This document shows positions 49,033-59,597 of a stretch of DNA of 64,000 nucleotides, piece after piece; position 1 is the stretch's first letter, and every line of letters begins with the position of its first letter. Below the pieces are notes generated by a model. That model was not told the DNA's origin, ran no database searches, and saw nothing but the letters and a program-made list of their open reading frames with translations. This DNA is from Drosophila miranda (taxonomy: Eukaryota > Arthropoda > Insecta > Diptera > Drosophilidae), in assembly GCF_003369915.1 (NCBI RefSeq), contig NC_046674.1:31375657-31439656 (forward strand), given 5' to 3'. Position numbers and translations under genes: made by a program.

Positions 49033-52000
49033 GCCACCCACAGTAACCGCCAGTCACCTGGCAGCCAGTTGTAACTGGTTTGCAGCAGTTTTTGTTTGCT
49101 TGTCCCAGCTAGAGACGCGCGCCGTTGACGCCGTTGACGCCGTTGACGCCGTTGACGCCGTTGACGCTGCTGCCGCTGCCAACGCCATGGCACAGCCACC
49201 ACTCTCGATAATCATTATGGATCCTCATCTTATTATTTCGCACCAGGCACTCGTGCTGCTGCTGCTTTGCGCTGCTTCGGGCATTACCAGCTGTTGGCGA
49301 TTAAAGCCCCGTTCAACACACATGCACACAGAGCCAGAGACAGATCGGTTTTCCCAGCAAGCTTTATGCTATGTCATCATATGCTAAAGAAGGTTGCCGC
49401 CTAACGGGTCAGCCAGCAATGCGCCAGCTGATTTAGACCGTCTCACTTGTACTTCCACAGTATGATTCTACGCTTTCTCTGCCACTGCGCCCCCTCCAGA
49501 CCGACTAAAAATCCGAACTAAGGCATTTCAGCTGCCTCACCTTTGCCCTTGCCCTTTCCAGTTTCGTTCCATTACGTTCCCGTCCAGTTTAATTTTTTCT
49601 ATTCGATTCCTTTCTCTGAAAATCAAGCAAATATTTCAGTACCACTTGGTACCATTTGGGGGCACATGTCGGATGAGTAATAGTCGTATTTTCGATTCTG
49701 GGGCGCGTTGCACGTGGCTCCACGGGGCACTTGGTTGCACGGTTTCTGTTCTGGTGTTTTTCAGATACGAGTACATTCCATTCGCATTTTACGAGTAAAT
49801 GCAACAAGCACCAGATCTACACACAATACTTTTGAGAGTTCCAGGTACAATTCTTAATTATACCCGATACTCAAAATGAGTATTGGGGTATATTAGATTT
49901 GTGGTAAAAGTGGATGTGTGCAACGTCCAGAAGGAATCGTTTCCGACCCCATAAAGTATATATATTCTTGATCAGCATCAATAGCCGAGTCGATTGAGCC
50001 CTGTCCGTCCGTCCGTCCGTCCCCTTCAGCGCCTAGTGCTCAAAGACTATAAGAGCTAGAGCAACGATGTTTTGCATCCAGACTTCTGTGATATGTCACT
50101 GCTACAAAAATATATCAAAACTTCGCCCCGCCCACTTCCGCCCCCACAAAAGACGAAAATCTGTGGCATCCACATTTTTAAAGATACGATAAAACCAAAA
50201 ACGCAGAATCGGTGAGGATGACCATATCTTCTACAGTGCAAAATCTGAACCAGATCGTATAATTATTATAGCCAGAATCAAGAAAACAATTCCATTCTTT
50301 CTCGCTCTGTCTCTCTCTAACACACAGTTTTCATGGTCGGTTTTGCCAATTGCAAAATATGAGTTCAAGGATCTCAGAACCTATAAGAGCCAGAGCAACC
50401 AAATTTGGTATCCACACTTCTGTGATATCGGACCTTGACCGTTTTGTGTCCAAATTTCGCCACACCCCCTTCCGCCCCCGCAAAGGACGACAATCTGGGG
50501 CATCCACAAATCTCAGAGACTATTAAGGCTAGAGTAACCAAATTTGGTATCCGCACTCCTGTTAGATCTCACTATAAAACGTATATCTCAGAATTTCGCC
50601 CCACCCTTTTCCGCCCCCACAAAGGACGAAAATCTGTTGCATCCACAATATTGCACATTCGAGAAAACTAAAAACGCAGAATCATAGATAATGATCATAT
50701 CTATCAGATTGCTGAATCTGGATCAGATCAGATCATTTTTATAGCCAAAAGGAACAAATCAATTTGCACTGGCTACGCAGCCGCCGACGTCACGCTCAGA
50801 CTGATTTTCTGTCTCTCTCGCACGCACTCCTTGTCGTGTCGTTTAATATTAGCGGTGTCTGCCGGAGGAGAGCCATACTGACTTAGTATCGGGTATAACT
50901 GTAGAGTTGCGGTGTCCGCAGCAACTCACAACGTTCCACTTCGTTTTTATTTGTGTTTGCTGACGTTGTTGCGACGAGTGTTACGTATTTAATATTAATG
51001 GTGTTAATGAATCCGTTTTATTTGATTTCCCCTTGCTCCCATCTGTTTTCGTACCCCTTATTTTGCTTTTTAATCCATTCAATGCGATTGTATGACGCTA
51101 AAATGTTTTGGAGACTTTTTTTAGTTCGACGAAATACTGCATGCAATTTACATACAAACAAAACGGGCATTCCAGACCCGACTCCTAACACACCAGCCTG
51201 CAGCCCATACCGCATCGTGTGACCAGCCACTACTATTATGTGCTATAATTTAAACTATATTGTTAGGAAAAAAATAAAACTAAATCGAGTGAAACAAAGC
51301 AGTAATCGATTACGTCTTGCATAACGACGCGTGTGGCGATCGGCGTGTGGTTAGCCACCACCACCCACTCGGATTTTATGAACTTCCACTGCTCACTCCG
51401 CACTGCCCACTGCCACCACTGCCTTACCATCTTCCCATATCCTACCGCACTGCTCAATCACACTCGGTTTTGGTCGACCGATGTAACCTTCTGGCCATGT
51501 GCGGCGCATGCAAATTCGGCACCTCGCTCGATGTGCCGATGTGGGTTTCCTTTCGGCCAGTTCTCGGATCGATTTGGATTGTATCGTGTGCGTTCGGTGG
51601 GTTTTTGGGGCCTGGGGAGCATTTTTATGGCCATTTAAAGGCCGCATCACGCATGCGCCATGCGCGAAACGCGAGCAAAACGCGTGCGGCTGTTCAAATT
51701 GGTTTTATCTCTTGATTTTTAGAAACTAAAAGCGTAAAATGCGCCAAGACATAAATAATTAATTAATGTGTATGTTGTGTGCAGTCTGTAGAGTGGAGAC
51801 TCGACGAGAAAATGAAAGCTATCGCAGATAGTTGCCGAATTTTGGATGCTCTTACTTTATAAATAATAAATTGTACAATTTTTCGCATGATAAATGTTCC
51901 AGTAGATCTTCATTCAAATCAAATTTCTAACATATCGAAGCGATTTCCATAAGAATAAGGGACAGTATAATAATGGATATACATACATAGTACTACTACT

Positions 52001-54104
52001 ATGATAGTAGTCATCTGATGGGAATGGAAAGAAATTTGTTGAATGGCTATAAGCCATTTCTTTTAAGTATCGGGGAGCCATACTCGTAATAAGAAAGTTA
52101 TCGCAACGAGCATCGTGGAAGCGAGGAGATAAGAAAGAAAGTAGGATCAGTGGCAAGACCATTTGCCTCACCCCCTCCCGCTTATTACACTCTTTTCTCC
52201 ACCTCCTTACCATGGATGCCGTGGACCCAAGCCCCCCGAAACAGAAACTGAAACTGACGATCATCCATAAATGCTGATCTTTTTCTCTGCACTTTTTTGT
52301 TTATTTTTAGCCGAAAGCTGGTTTTGAGCCCGACACCGCCTCGTTACGAGAGAAAGTTGTGCTGAATCCGGCCGAGAAATGGCGCATCTTAAAGAATATC
52401 TCGATCATCTCGATCGCCTTCATGGTGCAGTTCACCGCGTTTCAGGTGAGTTCCCTTTCCTATTATTTCCCAACTATCCCGTGTATCTATTCCCACTGAC
52501 CAGGGTCTTTTCCGTTTGGCTTTTTGTTTTCTCTAGGGAACAGCCAATCTGCAGTCCTCGATCAACTCAAAGGATGGCCTGGGAACAGTCTCGCTGAGCG
52601 CGATCTACGCGGCCCTGGTGGTGTCGTGTATTTTCCTGCCCACCCTGATCATCCGCAAGCTGACGGTCAAATGGACTCTGGTCTTTAGCATGCTCTGCTA
52701 TGCGCCCTACATTGCTTTCCAGCTCTTCCCGCGCTTCTACACCCTCGTCCCCGCCGGCATACTGGTAGGTATGGGCGCAGCGCCCATGTGGGCGTCCAAG
52801 GCGACCTATCTGACGCAGGTGGGACAAGTGTATGCCAAGATCACGGAACAAGCGGTCGACGCGATCATTGTGCGGTTCTTTGGCTTCTTCTTCCTGGCCT
52901 GGCAGTCCGCTGAGCTCTGGGGCAATCTTATCTCCAGCCTGGGTAAGCATCCATCACACAAACACCCAACTCACGATCCTCTCTAACGTTTCCTTCGGAC
53001 AGTCCTTTCCAGTGGTGCCCATGGATCCAGCAGCAGCTCCAACTCCACGATCAGCGAGGAGGATCTGCAGTACTGCGGCGCCAACTTCTGCACCACCGGC
53101 ACTGGGGGACACGGCAACCTGGAGCGTCCGCCAGAGGATGAGATCTTCGAGATTTCTATGATCTATTTATCGTGCATCGTGGCCGCCGTCTGCATCATTG
53201 CCTTCTTCCTTGATCCACTCAAGCGCTACGGAGAGAAGCGCAAGGGCTCAAACTCCGCCGCCGAGCTCTCGGGCGTCCAATTGCTCTCGGCCACTTTCCG
53301 TCAGATGAAAAAGCCCAATCTGCAGCTGCTCATCCCCATCACCATCTTCATCGGCATGGAGCAGGCATTCATCGGTGCCGACTTCACCCAGGCCTACGTG
53401 GCCTGTGCCTTGGGCGTCAACAAGATCGGCTTCGTCATGATCTGCTTCGGCGTTGTCAACGCCCTATGCTCCATCCTATTCGGTTCTGTCATGAAATACA
53501 TTGGCCGCACGCCCATCATTGTCCTTGGAGCTGTAGTGCACTTTACCCTCATTACGGTTGAGCTCTTCTGGCGGCCCAATCCCGACAATCCCATCATCTT
53601 TTACGCCATGTCCGGCCTATGGGGCGTCGGCGACGCCGTCTGGCAGACCCAGATCAACGGCCTCTACGGGCTGCTGTTTCGCCGCAACAAAGAGGCGGCG
53701 TTCTCCAACTACCGGCTGTGGGAGTCGGCTGGTTTTGTGATCGCCTACGCCTATGCCACAACGCTGTGCACCCGCATGAAGCTCTACATCCTGCTGGCGG
53801 TGCTCACGCTGGGGTGCATCGGCTACGTCATCGTCGAGATCCTCTACAGGAAGAAGGTGAGTGTCCCTCAGCCTCTCAGCCCGAATGTAGGCAATCAATT
53901 GATAACACCGTCCCCTTTCACCCCCTTTAGCAACGCAAGGTCAAGAAGCAGGAGAAGCTGGAGGCTGCCGAGAAGGAGAAGGAGGCCGCTGCTGCGGCTG
54001 CCGCAGCCATTGCTGCTGCCGAGGCCAATGCGATCGACGGCGTCGAGGAGACCGACGACGAGCTGGATGATCTCGAAGAAGACATTGTAGTCACGCGCCT
54101 GTAA
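45935..54104 (+). CDS. CG4928: UNC93-like multi-pass membrane protein (CG4928 orthologue)
   Basis: Coding exons are 45935-45982, 52311-52445, 52537-52942, 53003-53856 and 53931-54104, all with GT..AG introns in matching phase (0, 0, 1, 0), giving 538 residues. The ATG follows AGCAAG in the exon that begins after the acceptor at 45841-45843, so at least one 5' leader exon lies upstream. The N-terminus (MTGFTNGGFENDEPVK) is hydrophilic. There are about 11-12 hydrophobic segments (for example NISIISIAFMVQFTAFQ, AIYAALVVSCIFLPTLI, MIYLSCIVAAVCIIAFFL) and an extracellular-type loop with NST and paired Cys (YCGANFC). The acidic/Ala-rich tail is EETDDELDDLEEDIVVTRL. UNC-93 relatives are MFS-fold proteins: C. 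elegans UNC-93 regulates a two-pore K+ channel and mammalian UNC93B1 traffics Toll-like receptors. The substrate of the fly protein is not settled. The first coding intron is 6.3 kb and carries two DINE elements. Confidence 0.95.
46491..47577 (+). mobile_element. DINE-1/Helentron-like element in the UNC93-like intron (sense)
   Basis: It has complete ends (AACGAGGGGGAACGTTGTGA and GAGTATCGGGTATAAA) and the expanded GGACGGACGGAC microsatellite at about 47377-47428. Relative to the copy at 26715 it lacks about 40 nt between ATGCCACA and AGTTTGGAAAC. It is in the same orientation as the host gene. Confidence 0.9.
48540..48600. repeat. CACACTACAC-type array
   Basis: Degenerate CACAC/CTACAC units over about 60 nt within the UNC93-like intron. 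Confidence 0.7.
49002..49027. repeat. CA microsatellite
   Basis: About twelve CA units within the UNC93-like intron. Confidence 0.85.
49121..49167. repeat. 9-nt minisatellite GTTGACGCC
   Basis: Five units of GCCGTTGAC in a row, ending in GCTGCTGCC. It is intronic, and the period of 9 keeps frames open artificially. Confidence 0.85.
49858..50947 (-). mobile_element. DINE-1/Helentron-like element in the UNC93-like intron (antisense)
   Basis: It reads in reverse: TATACCCGATACTCAAAATG at one end and CAACGTTCCACTTCG at the other, with sub-terminal AGTATCGGGTATAAC. The GTCY tract is short (about 50002-50020, four GTCC units). It is the opposite orientation to the copy 2.3 kb upstream in the same intron. 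Confidence 0.9.
50948..52310. other. Remaining 3' part of the UNC93-like first coding intron
   Basis: No nested gene is supported. The 3' splice site is TTTGTTTATTTTTAG at 52296-52310. Frames here (for example 51317-51715) lack domain character. Confidence 0.5.
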
Positions 54105-54557
54105 TCGGTGAAGACGGCGCCGATAGCTGTTAAGTGTTCGATCGATCGATCAATCGAATGATCGAAGGGAAGCGTTGTATAGCCCCCGGCGTACTTAGTG
54201 CATGGACCCCTCCCCCCACCACACCATACCATACCCCATCCCACACATCGATTGTCACGCACCATCCCTACCACCCTCTCCACTTCTCCACAGCCCCTCC
54301 TCCAGAGAAAACCATTTAGCTCAAAGACCATCCATACCGAGACGCACACACATGCCCCTCGATATGCATGCACTCGCATGTGTGTGTGTGCTTGGCTAAC
54401 TTTAATTTGTATATAAAAAGAGAGAACCGAGAGAGGGAGAGACAGTAAGAGAGGAGAAAGATAGGCAAGAACAATGAGAGAATGAAAGCAGAATATGCAG
54501 AATATATTTGCATTTGATGTGTGCAAGTGTACGCACGCTCCCACTCACACATCACGA

Positions 54558-54594
<37 letters not shown>

Positions 54595-55320
54595 AGCGTG
54601 CATATGTGTGTGCGGGCCCGTTTAAGCCTAAAAAATTGTTATTTTATTTTAAATCGTATTTTAACTATAATCCCTACTATAAATCACTTTTTCTTTGTAA
54701 ATTGATTTTTTTTTGGTTGCCGCTGACAGAACAGAAAGAAAAACGTGATATTTCGCAACACACACTCCCAGACTACCACTCACACACAAACACACACGTA
54801 CAGTCACAACAAAAACTATGCGATCCCATAGTCAAATTGTTGTTAACCTTAACTGGATCTATAATTGATAAATATACGATAACACGACGAAGCAGTGCAA
54901 AGCAAACCGTAATTAAATAATTATTATATCTATAAAGAAAGCAAAAAATCCAGCAAGCAGAATGATATATACACGATTTTTGCTCAGTATTATGTTTTAA
55001 ACTAAATCTAAGTGAGTTATTGTTTCCTGTTTTACCTTTTTCGTGAACGTAATCATCATTATGACACTCTGGTGGTTTCCGTTTGAGCAAACCCATTCCA
55101 TTTCGAGTTGGGGCCTCCTGCAGACCAAGGTCTTGCAAAGGAACGCTAACACTCAATCAAGGATCAATCCCCTTACAGAGAAATCAAATCATATTCAAAT
55201 ATGAGCGATCACACACGCATATGAAAATACATACATACATATATACTTTTTCGTTTATTGAAACGTTTTAACTATATATTAGTGCAAAAGTTTACACACA
55301 CAAAAACATTGTTTACAACA
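54105..55320. other. 3' region of the UNC93-like gene and convergent intergenic space
   Basis: Probable 3' UTR of the UNC93-like gene, with a CCACACC-rich stretch, GAGAGA tracts (54418-54460), a CA array (54562-54593) and AT-rich sequence. No unambiguous polyadenylation hexamer was assigned. wurst converges from the other strand. Confidence 0.45.
54562..54593. repeat. CA microsatellite
   Basis: About fifteen CA units in the likely 3' UTR of the UNC93-like gene. Confidence 0.85.
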
Positions 55321-55678
55321 AATTAAAAAAAAAAAATTATACTAAATATTTTCCTTTTTTTGCCTAGATTGTTAAGTAGTTCATTATATTATGTAAAATA
55401 TATAAAATAAATAAATGAATATGAAACTAATGGTTGAGAAAAACCTCATTGTCGTCGTGAGCTTCCAATTTGGGCGGGGCCACGCCCTGCGGCGTAAATA
55501 AGTCACGCTTTGAACCAGAAAAAGGCAATCCACCTTATCTGGATCCACGTAAGCGGTTGCTGAATAACTGCTAAAGATAACATTAGTTTCCACCTAATTC
55601 GAAAGAAATATTTACGTAAGATGTGGGCTAACTTAGAGACTAAAGCCCCCTTAGGGTGCAACTTTTGCGAGCTGTTTC

Positions 55679-56938
55679 CTAGAGAACAATTGCATCGTCT
55701 TCCTGGAACTGCTTGTTCTTTCGCCGGCGGTTTGACTTGATCTTGCTGAGCACGTTATAGGCCTGCTGGATCTCGATGAAGCGCTGGTGGGCCTCGTCGC
55801 GCAGCGCCTCGTCCTTGACCTTATCAGGGTGATACTCCTTGGACAACCTGCGGTAAGCCGCCGTGATCTCGGCCTGCGACGCAGTGGCACTAACGCCCAG
55901 CACTTTGTAGGAGTTCCGCTCGCCGTCCACATCCATGCTCTCAAATACCTCCTTCCAGGTCTCGTACCAGCCGTGATGCTGTGCGTAGATGTAGGTGTCG
56001 TGCAGGGCCTGCTTAAGGTCCGTCCACCAGGCGGAGGCGAGAAAGTTGTGAAGGGCCTCGTGTATTGGCACCTCGCCACCATCCTCGTCCGCAATGGTTC
56101 CGTTGAAGTAGACGAAGCTGCCCCAAAAGGTGCAGTAGATCAAAATGGCTCCCGTCAGCTTCAGGGATCGCTCCACGGGTCGTCCCCGACGTGGTGGAGT
56201 TCGGCGCCATTGCTTTGAGATGCCGTCAAAGGTGAGGGCGGACACCAGTCCCGTCAGCAGCAGTGAGTAGGTCTCGTCGTAGATGAAGTACCGCGCTGGG
56301 TATGCCAAATAGGCGGCCAGGAGACAGTGCCACCAAACGCCCTGCTCGCGGCCAATGTTCCCAACCAGCCAGATTCCCTGGGACACGAAGATGGGAATGG
56401 CCCAGTGCAGGAAGGATAGGTCGAAACCAGCTACAACTGTCTGCGGTATGGCCATCGCGAACAGCTGACCAAATAAATGACCGATCATCACCTGGCCCAC
56501 GAAGCGCTTGGAGGAGTACGGAGGCCGCTGAAAGGCCTGCAGCTTGGCCACGAACGCCTTGACGAATCGCGGGTCTTCGTTGGCATCCCGCACGTATTCG
56601 GGTATCAGGAAGAGTTCACCAATCCAGCCAATGCCCATGTAGCCGCCCAGCGTGCATGCCCAAATAAAGGCGTGACGATCGCGGTGCAAGTAGAGATGAT
56701 GCAGACCGAAGATACCGCCAAACAGCCAGAGAACGTACGCAACTACCACTGACTTCTGGGCAAGCAGGGTGTTGGCCTCCGTGGAAGATTCGCGGTTCGT
56801 CGACATGCGTCTATTTGGCTTGCTCTTGATGAGCGATTTGTCCGTGGGCGAGGGCGGGGGACTGTCGCTTGTGGTCGATTTGGCCTTTGCCTTTACAGTG
56901 CCACCGAACTTCGGCGACACAGTCTGCTTGGTTCCCAT
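55679..56938 (-). CDS. wus: Wurst: TM2 and J-domain membrane protein (DNAJC22 family)
   Basis: A single coding exon of 419 residues. The start is the first ATG in frame, at 56938; the open frame continues upstream only through a 70 nt intron-like segment. Order of parts: a Ser/Pro/Lys-rich N-terminus (1-60), a TM2 domain at about 62-112 (VVVAYVLWLFGGIFGLHHLY with the GGxxGLHHxYL motif, then GWIGELFLIPEYV), several further hydrophobic helices, and a C-terminal J domain at about 338-397 with the HPD triad at 370-372 (SKEYHPDKVK). The basic/acidic tail is NRRRKNKQFQEDDAIVL. The J-domain stimulates Hsc70 ATPase. In D. melanogaster, wurst is needed for clathrin-mediated endocytosis in tracheal epithelium and airway liquid clearance. 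It converges on the UNC93-like gene. Confidence 0.92.
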   Translation of the reverse strand: MGTKQTVSPKFGGTVKAKAKSTTSDSPPPSPTDKSLIKSKPNRRMSTNRESSTEANTLLAQKSVVVAYVLWLFGGIFGLHHLYLHRDRHAFIWACTLGGYMGIGWIGELFLIPEYVRDANEDPRFVKAFVAKLQAFQRPPYSSKRFVGQVMIGHLFGQLFAMAIPQTVVAGFDLSFLHWAIPIFVSQGIWLVGNIGREQGVWWHCLLAAYLAYPARYFIYDETYSLLLTGLVSALTFDGISKQWRRTPPRRGRPVERSLKLTGAILIYCTFWGSFVYFNGTIADEDGGEVPIHEALHNFLASAWWTDLKQALHDTYIYAQHHGWYETWKEVFESMDVDGERNSYKVLGVSATASQAEITAAYRRLSKEYHPDKVKDEALRDEAHQRFIEIQQAYNVLSKIKSNRRRKNKQFQEDDAIVL

Positions 56939-56960
56939 CTTCGGATATGCACTCGGAGTA

Positions 56961-57030
56961 CTAGAAGGAATAATCACTTTATTTGAATACGAGTTTAGTT
57001 GAATTCCAAGCAAAACTTTGGTAAACTGAC
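56961..57030 (-). other. Probable 70 nt intron in the wurst 5' leader
   Basis: On the minus strand the donor is TTGG|GTCAGT (57030) and the acceptor TTATTCCTTCTAG (ending 56961), 22 nt before the ATG. A length of 70 nt is typical for flies and is not a multiple of three. The open frame running through it to 57145 is therefore unlikely to be coding. Confidence 0.6.
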
Positions 57031-57239
57031 CCAATTTCTTCGTGAAGAGTGTCGTTGCGCACGCGCTGTTGAATGTGCCTGTTCCAGCGGCGGGAGTGGA
57101 GCGGGAAGCAGCGGCAGCAATCGGCGCCCAACTTTCTCTTTTCACAAATTCTGCGCACGCAGCCAGCGCAGCAAGAACAGGCAGAAGAGCCGGAGGAAAC
57201 AGTTAGGGAGCCGCACTGATGCGTTAAATTTCTATTAGT

Positions 57240-57880
57240 TCTTTACGCCTTTTATCCACGCTGCGAATTTAACTTTGACAACAGCAAAAATACAGACAAT
57301 AAGTGCACGAACAGTTTGTTAAGCCAGAACCACTCTGTTGTTCTGCTAACTGTTTTTTATGGAAATCTCACTCTACTATTTACAGCGCAGCGACGGAGCG
57401 GAGGGTTTTAAAATTAAAGTAGCAGCGCAAATCGGCTAAGGCGTATGCAGAAATACCCTAAAGCGTAGACTTAAATCCCAAAAAGTGTGAAGTCAGCCAG
57501 GGCTGCATACGCACAATTGGGAAACCTAAAACTCTTGTTCCGTTCCGTTACCTCTTTTTGACCATTCTGATAAAAATTTATATTTACACTTTTTTATTGA
57601 TTCAATTCAGTTTTATTTTTTTTCAAAATGCCTATATGCATATTAATAAATGCTTACACGTATAATGTATTTTAATGAAATTTGACACGTGATTTGCTTT
57701 TAAAAGTCTATAAATTAGCTTTAACTTACAATTCAAATCGAAAATTAAATTTGAGCAAAAACACTTTTCAAAAGGTCTTAGAAACTACGGTTTTCTTTTT
57801 TTGAGAGTTTGTTATTTAGCTTGATGCATTTGCTTGGTAATACTTTGCTTGGGTTAATAAATAGTTGAAAAAAAAACCTC
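57240..57880. other. Spacer between the ZC4H2-like gene and wurst
   Basis: It holds the presumed wurst promoter (57240-57440, G/C-richer, CAGCGCAGCGACGGAGCGG near 57384) and an AT-rich part (57540-57870) that may contain the 3' UTR of the ZC4H2-like gene. No other gene was found. Confidence 0.45.
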
Positions 57881-57992
57881 TAGTCCTAAGGTTCCTTCCT
57901 GGACCTGGCCGGGAAATCTTCACGAATAGATTGATGAGAGTAGTTGATGTTCCTGCCGGTGGACGTGGACGTGGACCTGCACCTCCGGTCCT

Positions 57993-58973
57993 CTAGTTGT
58001 TCTTTTTCTTGGGCTTCTTGGGATTCCGTGAGCGCGACTTGGCCTTGCAGAGCGGGCAGATGGGGGCATTTCGATGGATTTGCTGATGGCACGACAGGCA
58101 CGACTTCATCGGTGGTGGCTGCTGGCGGAGATTCACGTTGAAGTCCGAACGGAACGACGGATGGTGGCCGATTCCAATCGACGGTGTTTGTTGAAGGCGA
58201 TTTGTTGGCGGAGGTGGAGGCGGCGGGGCCGAGAAATCACCTTTGCCTAGACGCACAGCGGCCGCGGCGGCAGCTGCGGCAGCCCCAGCGCTGCCTGCTC
58301 CAGGCGGGGCCGGTGGCATAAAAGCGTGTCCTGGTCCACCACCACCGCCGCCGGCGCTGACTGAGCTGCTGCCGCCGCCACCAGACGATGAACTGGGGGG
58401 TAAGGCGGTGACCGTGGCCTCGGGCATCAAGGGATGACGAGCGTGTGGGCGAGCCAGGGACGTTGGCTGCGTGACCGAGGCTGCTGCTGCGGCTGCAGCG
58501 GCAGCCGCTGACTGGGCGGCCACCTTGAGGAAGTTTGTCTGAAAACGATCCTTCGATATGGGACTGCCCTCCTCCTCGTGCAGGTCGCGCAGCGGACTTA
58601 GGCCGAGGTAGTCCCTTCGCATGTGATCGATTTGGTACTTGAGTGCCAAGTACTCCTCGTATACGCGATTGGCCATGTCGAAGGAGCGCGTCTGGTTCTC
58701 CTTTGTCTGCTTGATGATGTTCTCCATGTCGTTGATGTCCGCGTGGATCTGGCGCAGTTCCTCTACGTGGGACATTTTCTCCTCGAGCAGGTGCTCCATT
58801 TCCTTGCGGTATTCTTCCAAACACTTCTCCTCGTCGTCGCTCAGCTTTACCTCCTTGATGATGCGCACCTTAAGTTTCTCGAGGGCCAGCGTCTTGTCCC
58901 GTATGTCCTTGATGGCCTCTAGCTTGGCATAGTAGTGTCGCTCGTTGGAGCTGGATATCTCGCTGGTGGCCAT
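57993..58973 (-). CDS. ZC4H2 zinc-finger protein orthologue
   Basis: An uninterrupted ATG-initiated frame of 326 residues. Residues 15-125 are a charged coiled coil (YYAKLEAIKDIRDKTLALEK, EVKLSDDEEKCLEEYRKEME) closely resembling vertebrate ZC4H2. A low-complexity Ala/Gly/Pro/Ser middle (about 150-280, with poly-Ala and poly-Gly) makes it longer than the roughly 224-residue human protein. The C-terminus carries the C4H2 finger with Cys292, Cys295, His296, His300, Cys306 and Cys309 (CLSCHQQIHRNAPICPLC), then a basic tail (KSRSRNPKKPKKKN) that may be a nuclear signal. Vertebrate ZC4H2 works with RNF220 and other E3 ligases in neural development. The fly orthologue is, from memory, CG13001. It is tandem with wurst on the same strand. 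Confidence 0.9.
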   Translation of the reverse strand: MATSEISSSNERHYYAKLEAIKDIRDKTLALEKLKVRIIKEVKLSDDEEKCLEEYRKEMEHLLEEKMSHVEELRQIHADINDMENIIKQTKENQTRSFDMANRVYEEYLALKYQIDHMRRDYLGLSPLRDLHEEEGSPISKDRFQTNFLKVAAQSAAAAAAAAAASVTQPTSLARPHARHPLMPEATVTALPPSSSSGGGGSSSVSAGGGGGGPGHAFMPPAPPGAGSAGAAAAAAAAAVRLGKGDFSAPPPPPPPTNRLQQTPSIGIGHHPSFRSDFNVNLRQQPPPMKSCLSCHQQIHRNAPICPLCKAKSRSRNPKKPKKKNN

Positions 58974-59192
58974 TTTGTGTCCGTGTGGGCCTTGTGTCTG
59001 CCGTGGCTTCCTCTTTCACTGAGCTGTTTGCTTTTACCTCGACGCGCTGAGATTGGGATTTTCGATGCAGATGCTGGCATCAACGTCAGCTGGTGTCACT
59101 TCGGCACAATTTCAATGCATAAACTTTTTAATTGAATTCTATATTTAAATCTCAAATATTTGGTTTTTTCACTGCTTTCTGTATATGTATAT

Positions 59193-59265
59193 ATCGATGT
59201 TCACATCGATGTCATCGATGTTTGGATGTACATTGCGACATCGATGTTTTTTCTAAAACATCGAT
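59193..59265 (-). promoter_or_regulatory. Cluster of five ATCGAT motifs upstream of the ZC4H2-like gene
   Basis: ATCGAT occurs at 59193, 59205, 59214, 59240 and 59260, mostly within ACATCGATGT palindromes. It lies 220-292 nt upstream of the ATG. The core equals that of the Drosophila DRE (TATCGATA), bound by DREF at housekeeping promoters, though the flanks differ. Confidence 0.55.
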
Positions 59266-59484
59266 GTTTTTAGACGTTTGTGTTTAGGCGTTTGACCAAT
59301 TACCAAATTTTTCCGAGCCAAATGAGGTGCGGCTAAGAAAAAATATTTATAAAGAAGCCACAGACCAAATTACTCTGGCCTAAGTGTGAACTGTATGTTA
59401 ATGCATCAATAATTCAACTATTTTTTTCCTTTTGAAATTAAGATTCGTTATGTTGTATTAAAAGCCGTTTACTTTTCATTTTAT

Positions 59485-59583
59485 CGAGGAAATTGTTTTT
59501 GTTTTAAAAACGAAGAAGTCTTGCGGATTGTGAAAACGGGAAATCGAAAAACTTTTGCGAAATTGAAAACCGGAGCCTGGCTG
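59485..59583. mobile_element. Half copy of the layered-TIR MITE
   Basis: It contains both layers of the inverted repeat in order: CTTGCGGATTGTGAAAACGG (inner) and AAAACTTTTGCGAAATTGAAA with CCGGAGCCTGGCTGA (outer). These are the complement of the left half of the element at 8203-8570. The opposite half is not recognisable. Confidence 0.7.
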
Positions 59584-59597
59584 AATAATTAATAAAT

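Noticed and set aside
53927..54544. Minus-strand frame of 205 codons
   Set aside because: Antisense to the last exon and 3' UTR of the UNC93-like gene. Its Ala/Ser runs are the mirror of the coding Ala/Glu-rich tail.
55787..56218. Plus-strand frame of 143 codons
   Set aside because: Antisense shadow of wurst with no domain character.
58237..58824. Second minus-strand frame of 195 codons
   Set aside because: Out-of-frame shadow of the ZC4H2-like gene. GC-rich codons keep the alternative frame open.
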